NCBI GenBank assembly: GCA_036245525.1
Contig: BTPG01000005.1
Coordinates: 205,110,210-205,174,209 of the forward strand
Direction: 5' to 3'
DNA from: Semisulcospira habei
Taxonomy: Eukaryota > Mollusca > Gastropoda > Semisulcospiridae
DNA length: 64,000 bases
How positions within the stretch are numbered: position 1 is the first letter of the stretch; every line of letters begins with the position of its first letter. A program made the translations under genes and the position numbers. The notes below the pieces were generated by a model. It saw only the letters and a program-made list of their open reading frames with translations, did not search any database and was not told the DNA's origin. Shown here one piece after another: positions 54,908 to 64,000 of the stretch.

Positions 54908-56130
54908 GGGTACACGGCGTGACCGGCGCTCTGCCGCTATAACAACTACCTACACATTTGTATTCAGAACACATCTCTGCCTACAGTGACTGTTGTGGAA
55001 GCAACATCGTTCAAAAGTTGAAATTCTCACCTACACACTGATACCAAATATGACAACATTACGACTTGCACTTGTGTAGCAGGTTATGGTGAAAATAAAG
55101 AGAACGGGAATTTGTTGATGTACGATGTCGGTGTTTGTTGTGAAATTGACAAAGTTCCCACAGCCATAACACGAAGACGCTACTTTTCCCAACGAAACAC
55201 ACTTGCATGCATAAGGGTCAGCATGCCTACAGTAAGTATCACTTAGCGGATTTTGGATTCATGGTGGGGGACGAAAGCAGGAGGGTGGTTAATGAGGTCA
55301 CTGACAGGTCGCGTGTTGTGCGGTACACGGCGTGACCGGCGCTCTGCCGCTATAACACCTACCTACTGGTTTGTATTCATAACACAAATCTGCCTGAAGT
55401 GACTGTTGTGGAAGCAACATCGTTCAAAAGTTGAAATTCTCACCTACACACTGATACCAAACATGACAACATTACGACTTACACTTGTGTAGCAGGTTAT
55501 GGTGAAAATAAAGGGAAAGGGAATTTGTTGATGTCGGTGTTTGTTGTGAAATTGACAAAGTTCCCACAGCCATAACACGAAGACGCTACTTTTCCCAACG
55601 AAACACACTTGCATGCATAAGGGTCAGCATGCCTACAGTAAGTATCACTTAGCGGATTTTGGATTCATGGTGGGGGACGAAAGCAGGAGGGTGGTTAATG
55701 AGGTCACTGACAGGTCGCGTGTTGTGCGGTACACGGCGTGACCGGCGCTCTGCCGCTATAACAACTACCTACTGGTTTGTATTCATAACACAAATCTTCC
55801 TGAAGTGACTGTTGTGGAAGCAACATCGTTCAAAAGTTGAAATTCTCACCTACACACTGATACCAAACATGACAACATTACGACTTACACTTGTGTAGTA
55901 GGTTATGGGAAAAATAAAGGGAACGGGAATTTGTTGATGTCGGTGTTTGTTGTGAAATTGACAAAGTTCCCACAGCCATAACACAAAGACGCTACTTTTC
56001 CCAACGAAACACACTTGCGTGCATAAGGGTCAGCATGCCTACAGTAAGTATCACTTACCGGATTTTGGATTCATAGTGGGGGACGGAAGCAGGAGGGTGG
56101 TTAATGAGGTCACTGACAGGTCGCGTGTTC
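54908..56130. repeat. Three tandem copies of a 406-413-bp unit
   Basis: GTACACGGCGTGACCGGCG recurs at 54910, 55323 and 55729; TCGCGTGTT closes the units (last at 56121). An inverted copy lies at 56990-57369, so the unit is also the long terminal inverted repeat of the element. Confidence 0.9.
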
Positions 56131-56240
56131 TGGCATTTCTCGCCCGCAGCCGTCTCGGTACTCCACAGACTGCTATTGCCATCCCGAAATACGATCAGTC
56201 CATAACAGGTCACAATATTCAACAGTGTTTTTAAACATAC

Positions 56241-56843
56241 CTTGAGGTTTAACACATTTTCTGACACACTAGACATAAGAACCGTTTTACGGGGAGTAGA
56301 CGTCGGCGGAATAAAAACTTGTATACCACTATCACCTTCATTAGTGCTGTTATCAGTGTCGGTGTTATGAGTGTCACATGCCGCGGATTGAAACGATCGT
56401 TTCTTTCCATGCCGGGAACCCCGCGTCGCTGGTCGTCCTCCTTTACCTAGCTGCATGAAGTGAACACTCGCGACACATTCTTCAACACTCTTATTTGGAT
56501 GGAACATGGTCCAAATGTGTTGTGATGAGGCAATATCAGACGCCGCATTTCGGGTTGTCTCCTCGGACACACGTGTTTCAGTCGAGTCTATCCGTTTCAT
56601 CCGACAATAGCAACTCCTACACATTGTTTTGGAGTGCATCATGTCTTTGTCTTCCTGGATATTAATTCCATAACACTTGTGGATTAAGTGTTCATAATTG
56701 ATACAAAGAAATGACTTTTTATCCGTGTATCTCTTTTGTGATCTCTCGCCACATATTCTGCACAATGCATTAACTCTCATTGCATGGAACACACCTGTGT
56801 GTACACAGACTGTACGCGTTTCATCAGACTCCATCATGATCAA
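56241..56843 (-). CDS. Protein with a zinc domain resembling the RAG1 N-terminal region (single exon, 201 codons)
   Basis: Read leftward from ATG 56843. Cys/His pattern: LCRICG (C28, C31), C47, C57, then H70, C75, C78 and C80 in HSKTMCRSCYCRM. A later segment has W111, FHPN (H115), EECVAS (C123), then KGGRP (134-138) and a basic run. This order of CxxC, spaced Cys, HxxxxCxxC and W...HP...C...GGRP is what I recall from N-terminal RAG1-like proteins of mollusc elements (the N-RAG-TP type known from Aplysia). In the second cluster CVAS may stand for a lost CxxC. The exon ends NLK|GTATGT, a strong donor (56241/56240), so the protein continued into an exon that is not in this element. No RAG1 core or DDE region is present. 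Role unknown; family assignment is moderate. Confidence 0.55.
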
Positions 56844-57372
56844 AAGTTAAATCAAAAGTACATTTACAAGGTTGACTGTTAGTGTTACACTATTTCCCAA
56901 GAAAGAAACGTGGCTATCTCCTCAATAGTATCCATGTAACTAAGCCCTCTCTTTCCCCAATGCCGGGAGTGTACACCAAGTCGGATGTCTGGAACTTGTC
57001 TGTCGACACCTGTCAGTGACCTCATTAATTACCCTCCTGCTTCCGTCCCCCACCATGAACCCAAAATCCATTAAGTGATACGTACTGTAGGCATGCTAAC
57101 CCTTATGCATGCAAGTGTGTTTCACTGGGAAAAGTAGCGTCTTTGTGTTATGGCTGTGGGAACTTTGTCAATTTCACAATAAATTCTCGTTTTCGTACAT
57201 CAACAAATTCCCGTTCTCTTTATTTTCACCATGACCTGCTACACAAGTGCAAGTCGTAATGTTGTCATGTTTGGTATCAGTGTGTAGGTGAGAATTTCAA
57301 CATTTGAACGATGTTGCTTCCACAACAGTCACTTTAGGCAGAGATGTGTTATGAATACAAATGTGTAGGGAG

Positions 57373-58296
57373 CTCCAGGTCAGAACCGGTGTCAGGCAGG
57401 GGTGTCTGCTGTCTCCGTTCCTCTTCCTACTGGCCATAGACTGGGTCATGAAGATGACCACAGAGCACAGACGAAGTGGAATACTGTGGACACAGCTTGA
57501 CGACCTCGATTTTGCAGACGACTTGGCATTACTGTCCCACACTCATCAACAAATGCAGGACAAGACCACGAGGCTTGCTGACATCTCGTCCCAAGTGGGC
57601 CTCACCATTCACAAACAGAAAACAAAGACAATGAGGCTGAATGCAACCAGGGAAGAACCAGTCTTGCTTGCTGGCACCCCGTTGGAGGAGGTGGAGTCCT
57701 TCACCTATCTCGGGAGCATCATAGACAAAAAAGGCGGCACTGATGCAGATGTCAGAGCACGAATCGGTAAAGCCAGAGCAGCCTTTCTCCAGTTGAAAAA
57801 AGTGTGGAGTTCCAGAGAGCTGTCACAACACACCAAAGTCCGGATTTTCAACTCCAATGTAAAAGCAGTTCTCCTATATGGAGCAGAGACTTGGAGATTG
57901 ACAAAAACCACAGTCAACAGAGTACAGACCTTCATGAACAGTTGCCTTAGAAGAATTTTGAAAATCCACTGGCCAGAGAAGATCAGCAACGTCAGACTCT
58001 GGGAGAGAACAGAGCAAATAACAGCAGAGAATGAAATTGGGCGAAGAAGATGGGGATGGATCGGTCACAGTCTGAGAAAGCCAGCTTCCAGTATCACTAG
58101 GCAGGCATTGTCATGGAACCCCCAGGGAAAGAGGAAAAGAGGTAGGCCGAGAAACTCCTGGCGTCGAGACCTCCAAGCAGACATCAAGAGACTGGGAACC
58201 ACCTGGAGTAGACTCGAAGGAGAAGCACAGGACAGGAGTTGCTGGAGGTCTCTCGTCGACAGCCTATACCCGGGTAGGGGTGACAGGCGTAAGTAA
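57373..58296 (+). pseudogene. RTE-like LINE ORF, C-terminal RT part
   Basis: Continues the RT frame: LQVRTGVRQGCLLSPF, then catalytic LDFADDLALLSH, VEAESFTYLGSI-like thumb (VESFTYLGSIIDKKGG), LLYGAETW and the C-terminal GRPRNSWRRDLQADIKR ... [10 protein letters not shown]. About 308 codons without a stop. The stop codon is part of the TAAG tail. Confidence 0.88.
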
Positions 58297-59131
58297 GTAA
58301 GTAAAATAGTTCAAGGCTAGTGCCAGAATAGCTTGGCGCCTAGAGGCGCCAAGCTATTCTGCACCACCCGTGAACTAAAGCCATTGGTCTATATCCGTAT
58401 CCGTAAGTACTATAATGTAGCTTGCGTATGGCAGTGTAAAACTGGGCTCCCAATTACCCACGGTTTCGCGGATTTCCGTGAAAAACCAAATGTCATTTCC
58501 ACGAAATTGACCTGCGACCCGCGAAAAAACAATTGTGCAGGGAGAAATTAAAATAATGAAAATACGGTGAACTGAGAGTCGCAGCCAGAGTCTGAGAGCA
58601 GATGACGGAAGTTAGCGGAACGCGGCCAGAAGTTACCGATGGGCGCGCACGTCACGGCTACCGCCATTTCGATTACATCACAAACATGTTGCGTCGGTGC
58701 AGACATCGTCGAGAAGAATTCTAGCCGCAGAGCAAAGGATATAGACAAAGAGGGTGATAATAAATGGAACTCGGTGGCACCATTGGCCGCTTGGCGTGTG
58801 CGGTGCACCATCATGTTTTTAACAGCAGCCGGTGTTGAAGTGTCACACTGTTGTCCAGGCTGTCGTAAGTCTAGTAGTAGTAGTGTGAGGACAAAATAGG
58901 CTGCGAGGCCTTTGTGAATGTCCTTTCTTTCTTTAATTACTTTATGGGTCTGTTATGCATGCAGTTTTTCCTACAAATCGTTCATTATAGCAATAGAAAC
59001 TCTTTTTAAATTTTGGTAATTCCGATCCAGCTGGTTTTTGAAAGAATTTATAATTATTAGGTGCTTTTTTTTTTTTTATGAAACTGGTAATTCATTCCAA
59101 ACAATGGCCAATCTGTTAGAAAAACAAAACT

Positions 59132-59533
59132 TCAGCATGTTAGTGTTGCAATGCTGTGCAAAGATTTTCCCTTCAGAGTTTCGGGTTCTGTCACTAAACG
59201 GTGCTGCCAGAAACTAAATTTGTACCGTACAGTGTTTGCATATTCTAAATGTGGTCTGACTAGTGCTTTATACAGTTTACTGAAAGAGTCCTTATCCAAA
59301 TAATTAAAGGCTCTATTAACTACTCCAACCGTTTCGTTGGCCTTGCTGATGCAGTTCTGAATATGTGGATCAAAAGATAGAACTTTATCAAAAACAACAC
59401 GTAAGTCCCTTTCCTCCTCACAAGATACCACGTTTTTAATGTCACTGTTAACTTCCATCAAGTAATCATGTTCAGGGACAGGATTGTTCCTTCCAGCATG
59501 CAAGACCTTACATTTCTCTACATTAAAATGCAA
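59132..59533 (-). pseudogene. CR1/L2-like reverse transcriptase remnant
   Basis: 133 codons on the minus strand: FNVEKCKVLHAGRNN, then RDLRVVFDKVLSFDPHI, NRAFNYLDKDSFSKLYKALV and RPHLEYANTV. This is the RT thumb segment of CR1/L2-type LINEs. Upstream RT and endonuclease are missing. Confidence 0.7.
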
Positions 59534-59717
59534 ATCCCATGTGTCGAATCACTCTTGTAAGTGATCCAAATCATACTGCGGCACGTCTTTATTGATCGAT
59601 TCATTATAGATTTTAGTATCCTACTTATTAACGCAGTCTATACTATAAAAGTAACACTATACTATGAAAGGTACACTCCCGCGTGCGCAAATCCAGTGAC
59701 TGGATTTTCAAACTTTC

Positions 59718-60081
59718 ACCCCACCGGGTCTGCCTGGGGACTGGGTGGGTTAGGTACTTTTTAGTTCCAGGTCACCTGGTCAGCCCCACAGGGTGAGTTT
59801 TCTCTCTATTCTGGGCATGTGTTTCTGTCTACCCTGGTCCATTCACCTGTATTGCCTTTTAAAACTCCCTACTGTCTGCACTGCCGTAGCTCTTGATATT
59901 GGATGTGTGTTGCTAAATGGTCTAGCTTTATTTAGGCCCATGTGTTAGGTTATTTAATGTATTGACGGCTGCGACATACATTCAATGTTCTGTTATTTTT
60001 TTTTTCACAAGCAGTGCAGGCACGTCCTGAGAAAGCCTTGGTGCTGTCGGGACGTTAAGCAATGTACAATCAATCAATCAA
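59718..60081 (+). mobile_element. SINE copy 3
   Basis: Same family as 4723-5105. Target duplication TCAAACTTTC / TCAAACTTTT (59708-59717, 60082-60091). Several single-base losses in homopolymers and an (ATCA)n tail. Confidence 0.85.
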
Positions 60082-60167
60082 TCAAACTTTTCAGGGATTT
60101 TTAAGAATTTGTATTGGGAGCCCTGGTAAAAATTTGAAGCTTTTAGCCTCGGTATGATATGGGTTGA

Positions 60168-61100
60168 CGCCTAACACAAACGGGTCTTATTACATTGGTC
60201 CTCCCTGCATTTTAGTTCATTTGTTAAATCAAATTATCACGGCTACTGGCAATACCAGGGTCACGCGTTCCCCCCAAACTAGTGTGCTCTTTAGCGTTGC
60301 AGGCGATAAAGCGCAGTGGGCAAGCACCGTGCCTCACTATGGACGATCGGTAGTGCGAGCAGGAAAACTGTACAGAAGCAAATTATTTTCTTGGAATCTC
60401 AAAATATTAGCCAGTTTCAAATTAATAAGATGCATCTACTGTTGGTATAACAAAGTTGAATAATTATACTAGCTTTTGAAATGACATGGCAGACCATTTT
60501 CCTGGGAAGCCATCGTGACTGGCTTCATCGTCATTATGCAGTTTTAATGTACAGTGAGAGATCATTTTCCTCGGTTTTATTTCCACAAAAATAAACAAAT
60601 GTAACAACTCTGTGAGCAGGAAGTGATTGTCCTCAGTCCTTGGTCAACGTGAACTTGCATTTTGCCACATAGTACTTGTGATTCACAGCAAAACAGTATC
60701 GGCTAAGCGTCAGAGCTAGCTGAGTTGCCCAAATTTCGTGGCTCGCCAGGTCTAGTCTTGGCTTTGAGTTCTAATGCATATTCACAGCCTTTTGCAGATT
60801 TATTACGTGATAAGGGCTCTTAATATGTGACATACCTCCTTTTGCATACAATGTAAACTGTGATTCACTGGCTGTTGTCCCACTGCGTGTGATATTTATA
60901 CCATTTCATAGTTGGCTGCCTGTGCTGGCATATGAGCCAGTGACAGAAGGGGGGGGCCTCACAGAGGGCATGCATTGTGCAAAATTAAGATTTATTATTG
61001 GTATATTTGGTTATGCTCCCTTGAAACTATAGTGTTTGCACTATCTAAAACCATACATAAGAAGATAGTTGAGTTGCAGGTGTTCCGTAGGCATGTCAAA
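60168..61100. other. Intron, nothing recognised
   Basis: About 0.9 kb without a recognisable element or ORF. Confidence 0.5.
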
Positions 61101-61116
61101 AATGGTGGTCAGGTGG

Positions 61117-63160
61117 AAGTAGTTGAACGTGACACAGGACATGACTTCCTTTAAAATCCTTCTCAATTTACATAATCATTAGCAACTTTTAAATGTTGTT
61201 TTATATAAACACTGGATACAAACAAATACAATAGAGAAAGAACAAATACACAGTTCATGAAGAAACACACTTTTTATTTCAAAACCATGTTCAGCCAAAC
61301 TGTACATGAAATTTTGTTGGTATCAGTGGTGACAGTGTTTTTTTACAGAATGTGTGTTGAATGTGACGAAATATAAGGACATGAGAAACAACAACATTTA
61401 AACTCTTTTTTAAAAATAAAATCAAGCTCAAAGGCTTATTTCTTAGCATTACAGTCCATGGTATTGGCATATATACTGGTTTTATGCAAAAAGCATATGT
61501 CGTATGTGATGAGATATGTGAGGACATGGAAAAAGGCCACCAAATCATTTTTCTACTCTCAACCACTTGAAACTATATTTTCTTTTCCAACTACTGTTTC
61601 TCAACATAAAATCTCATAAATGAAGACAAGATTATGGTTTCATACATCATTTGTGCATAAAACATGATGAAATCTTGGCGTACATGTAGAGTATTTTCAA
61701 CACTTAGTCTACTCACGTAAATATGCAATCACAAGAACTCACTTCTAACCACTCTTTATAAGCATACCATCCTATAACTGAAGAAATGTTGCCACATAAA
61801 ATAATTTCACACAAAAAAGACACTCATATAGTGTACACCGTAAGTTAATGGACACCATAAAGAAAGAGGTAATTAAACGCAGTTGCTGACCAAAACCCCC
61901 CCCACAATTTTCACTTCCCAGCCCTGTTTCTTAGCACATCACCCCCCGTAAGTGATACCTGAAAAATAATTAGCGCATTGCTTGATTTATACATGCACCT
62001 ATGATGAGGTTTTTCAGCTTTTGACAACAAAAGCCAGTCTCTGTATGACAAAAAATGTTCACAAAAGTTAGGAGGGTAATATCTGGAGGGGTCGTCTCAG
62101 ATTGCGGAGGGCTTGTTTCTGGCCGGGGATGAGTCTGAGTGTATTCTAGGAAAGAATAAAATATGATAATAGTTTATTAATACAATCATGAGCATTACTA
62201 AATGGTCACTGAAGTATGTTTTTTTCGGAAAATGTACCTCAGGGTACATTGTCCATGTTAAAGTGTTCAAGTATTGCTTCCCATGAGAATCGTGCACGGA
62301 TTACTGAAAACCGCCAGCTGTATGGCGACATTCTCATAGAAAGTGAGATTGAAGTCTTGCACAGTTTAAAATGGAAAATGTACCTGGCGTCCTGGGGTAC
62401 AGTTAGTTAGACAGTGTCTGATAAAAGTATACCATAGTCACGATAGTGACCACAATAGTATAAATAATAAAATTATATATGGGAATGTGTTACGCGCATG
62501 TTAACCAGAACCAACACATACCTTATCTCTGTGCGCATAGCCTGTCCTGTTCACGTGTGCGCAGATTTCTTCCTCTGTCCGAGGGCGCTGTCTGTTTCGA
62601 GAACTTCTTTATTTTTCTGCCTCTCAGCTTCATCACGTGAGGGATCACGGATAATTGACATGTGATTTTCCTGGCATCTTTCAGCATTCGTTTTAATTTT
62701 AGTGGCCTTGATTTCTTCGTCTGGAGAATCAAGTTGACGAAGACCTGAAAAGGATTTTTGAGTGGTTAGAACACCACTTTTGGCAATTTTTAAAAAAATT
62801 GTCATGATTTAACTCAGTAACTAAAACAAAATATTATATATCACACATGAACTATTGCTATGTTTTGGCATAAACAAAGCGTCGTCGAGCGTGATAAAGG
62901 ACATGAAGCCACTTCATGTCTGCAAGCTATCACGGTCGACTGAAAAGCAGACAATTCATCCGCCATTATCACCTCAGGTCATAAACAAAGAGGTTCATAT
63001 GAAACCCACGTTTGAAATTTAACAGGTAGTTTAACCCAATCTGAGACTCCTCATCAAAATTTTACAAAAAAGGCCGTCTTATCAGTCGAACGTGATGTCG
63101 GACATGACAAGAAATAGTCAAGACAAGAAATAGTCGACCGTGATTTGGGACATGACAAAT
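61117..63160. repeat. Region with seven copies of a GTCGACCGTGAT ... GGACATGA motif
   Basis: Copies: + at 61122, 61356, 61499, 62884, 63085, 63133; - at 62911-62940. The pair 62884-62940 forms a 57-bp hairpin (GTCGAGCGTGAT ... ATCACGGTCGAC). The half-sites are separated by 2-12 nt. The core GTCGAACGT is shared with the element at 44599-46694. Outer ends were not found. Confidence 0.55.
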
Positions 63161-63258
63161 TTCTACTGGAAAAGTCGTCGTCTCAAAAACAAGTCGTTTT
63201 CAAACAAACCTCTGAGTATCGTCGAGTAGTTTCGACCACACACTCATCGTTCACTTAC

Positions 63259-63625
63259 TCCTCACCCGGGTCTGCCCTGGGGGACTTGGGTGGGGTTAGG
63301 TACTTTTTAGTTCCCAGGGTCACCCTGGTCAGCCCCACATGGTGAGTTTTTCTCTCTATTCTGGGGCATGTGTTTCTGTCTACCCGAGGTCCATTCACCT
63401 GTATTTGCCTTGATAGCTCTTGATATTGGATGTGTGTTGCTAAATGGTATTAGCTTTATTTAGGCCCCGTGTGTTAGGTTTATTTAATGTATTTGACCGG
63501 CTGGCGACATACATTCAATGTTCTGTTTAGTTGTTTTTTTTTCACAAGCAGTGCAGGCACGTCCTGAGAAAGCCTTGTTGCTGTCGGGACGTTAAGCAAT
63601 GTACAATCAATCAATCAATCAATCA
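63259..63625 (+). mobile_element. SINE copy 4
   Basis: 13-bp target duplication ATCGTTCACTTAC (63246-63258, 63626-63638), overlapping the (ATCA)n tail by its first bases. A small internal deletion lies near 63410 relative to copy 1. Confidence 0.88.
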
Positions 63626-63679
63626 ATCGTTCACTTACACTGTAAAATTATATAAAATGTGCGCGCTTAGAGGTACTAA

Positions 63680-64000
63680 CCTTTAGCACTCTGCTTTCCA
63701 CTGGCAGTTCTTTCCCCTGCCACTGCATTCTTTTTGAGTGGGCCGAACCCAACGCTGCCCTACTTATTTCAAAAGCCTACAACTTTTTCATTTTTCTATG
63801 TATGATTGTGAAATTTGGCATGGATGTAAATAAAAAAATATTCCTGGATGAACGCTTCTAACTCCTCGTCGGCCATCTTTTGTCACAATTCTTCAAATTG
63901 TGCTATCTGTGTTATTATCTTGACAAAAAAAAAAAAAATAATCAGAAGACTTTAGAGAGACTGAAAAAGATTATGCTTACTATTTTACTGTTTGTGGAGC
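63680..64000 (-). mobile_element. piggyBac-like element, left end, continues past the window
   Basis: CCTTTAGCACTCTGC after CTAA (63676-63679, a mutated TTAA), closely matching 25153 onward. Minus-strand ATG at about 63874 reads [14 protein letters not shown], the transposase start seen as a remnant in the other copy. Confidence 0.7.

Larger units (their letters stand above)
54800..57372 (-). mobile_element. DNA element with tandem left end, inverted right end and a RAG1-N-like exon
   Basis: It interrupts the RTE RT frame exactly: native reading resumes with LQVRTGVRQGC at 57373. The left part is three tandem units of 406-413 bp (from about 54908, 55321 and 55727 to about 56130). The right part (56990-57369) is an inverted copy of the same unit, ending at CCTACACATTTG. 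Between lies a minus-strand exon. No clean target duplication (GCCAG versus GGGAG at the junctions), and the right end seems shorter than the left. Confidence 0.65.
52467..58301 (+). mobile_element. RTE-like LINE, about 3.26 kb, split by a 2.6-kb DNA element
   Basis: 13-bp target duplication TAAAATAGTTCAA (52454-52466, 58302-58314). 5' UTR from 52467, one APE-RT reading frame, stop directly in the (TAAG)n tail. Length without the insert, single ORF and tail type fit the RTE clade. The 3' end is the parent type of the fragment at 10963-11090. Confidence 0.88.
58442..60125. mobile_element. hAT-like DNA element D, filled with other repeats
   Basis: Ends CTGGGCTCCCAAT at 58442 and ATTGGGAGCCCTG ending 60125, flanked by a 6-bp direct repeat GTAAAA (58436-58441, 60126-60131). 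CAGGGCTCCC-type ends fit hAT. Inside are a LINE remnant and a SINE. No transposase was recognised; 58740-58900 has a short ORF of unknown nature. Confidence 0.75.
52407..60167. mobile_element. Hairpin MITE copy 11, split by two insertions
   Basis: Left piece 52407-52466 (ATAACCCTTATCATTTTGAA), middle piece 58302-58441 (hairpin arms AGAATAGCTTGGCGCC / GGCGCCAAGCTATTC and the ATAATGTAGCTTGCG tail), right piece 60126-60167 (AAGCTTTTAGCCTCGG ... GGGTTGAC). Joined in order they match the subfamily of 6227-6450 in reverse. The borders are mutated TTAA (ATAA, TTGA). Confidence 0.85.

Noticed and set aside
54908..57369. Recombination-signal-like ends (heptamer/nonamer) at the RAG1-N-like element
   Set aside because: I looked for CACAGTG-type heptamers with A-rich nonamers at both junctions and found no convincing pair, so no RSS claim is made.
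1..64000. tRNA, rRNA or other structured RNA genes
   Set aside because: No cloverleaf with A/B boxes and no rRNA segments were recognised on either strand.

Overview
The window is animal nuclear DNA, most likely from a mollusc and probably a gastropod. The backbone is a split, intron-rich gene whose exons encode a protein very close to animal transportin-1 (karyopherin beta-2). The introns are packed with element types typical of mollusc genomes: DIRS retrotransposons, an I/Nimbus-like LINE with RNase H, RTE-like LINEs, TTAA-type and hAT-type DNA transposons, and an element carrying a RAG1-N-like zinc domain. The organism call is inference; the transportin call rests on 16 exons that join in frame with GT-AG boundaries.

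Host gene (+ strand): 16 exons between 206 and 52312 give about 704 codons. The gene enters and leaves the window incomplete: the start exon lies to the left, and about the last fifth of the protein lies beyond 64000. No further exon was recognised after 52312. No other host gene was recognised.

Intron cargo, left to right. Intron 282-1042 holds a hairpin MITE. Intron 1300-12888 holds a decayed hAT-like transposon (1566-3870), two deletion derivatives of a second hAT-like family (4051-4671 and 10538-11355), a SINE (4723-5105), a TTAA hairpin MITE (6227-6450) and a third hAT-like element with a recent 612-bp internal tandem duplication (6781-10426). Intron 13023-17260 holds a TTAA-flanked Kolobok/Mutator-like element with a two-exon transposase fragment (14730-17148). 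Hairpin MITEs flank exon 17895-18017 on both sides. Intron 18018-21058 is largely a degenerate 160-175-bp tandem repeat. Intron 24160-47876 (23.7 kb) is a nest: an older DIRS copy is split by a SINE, itself split by a piggyBac-like element, itself split by a 5'-truncated LINE; a second DIRS copy lies in the 3' end of the first and is split by a nearly intact 6.0-kb I/Nimbus-like LINE. The same intron then carries a 2.1-kb element with 11 copies of a short motif. The last intron holds a hairpin MITE stretched from about 0.23 kb to 7.8 kb by an RTE-like LINE (which itself carries a 2.6-kb DNA element with a RAG1-N-like exon) and by a hAT-like element. A second motif-array region, another SINE and another piggyBac-like end follow.

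How the parts interact: none of the mobile elements looks fully intact. The I/Nimbus-like LINE is closest, with one frameshift in ORF2. Insertion order can be read from target-site duplications and nesting. Repeated use of TTAA targets, four 6-bp target duplications at hAT-like elements, and self-complementary MITEs close to splice sites are the main patterns.
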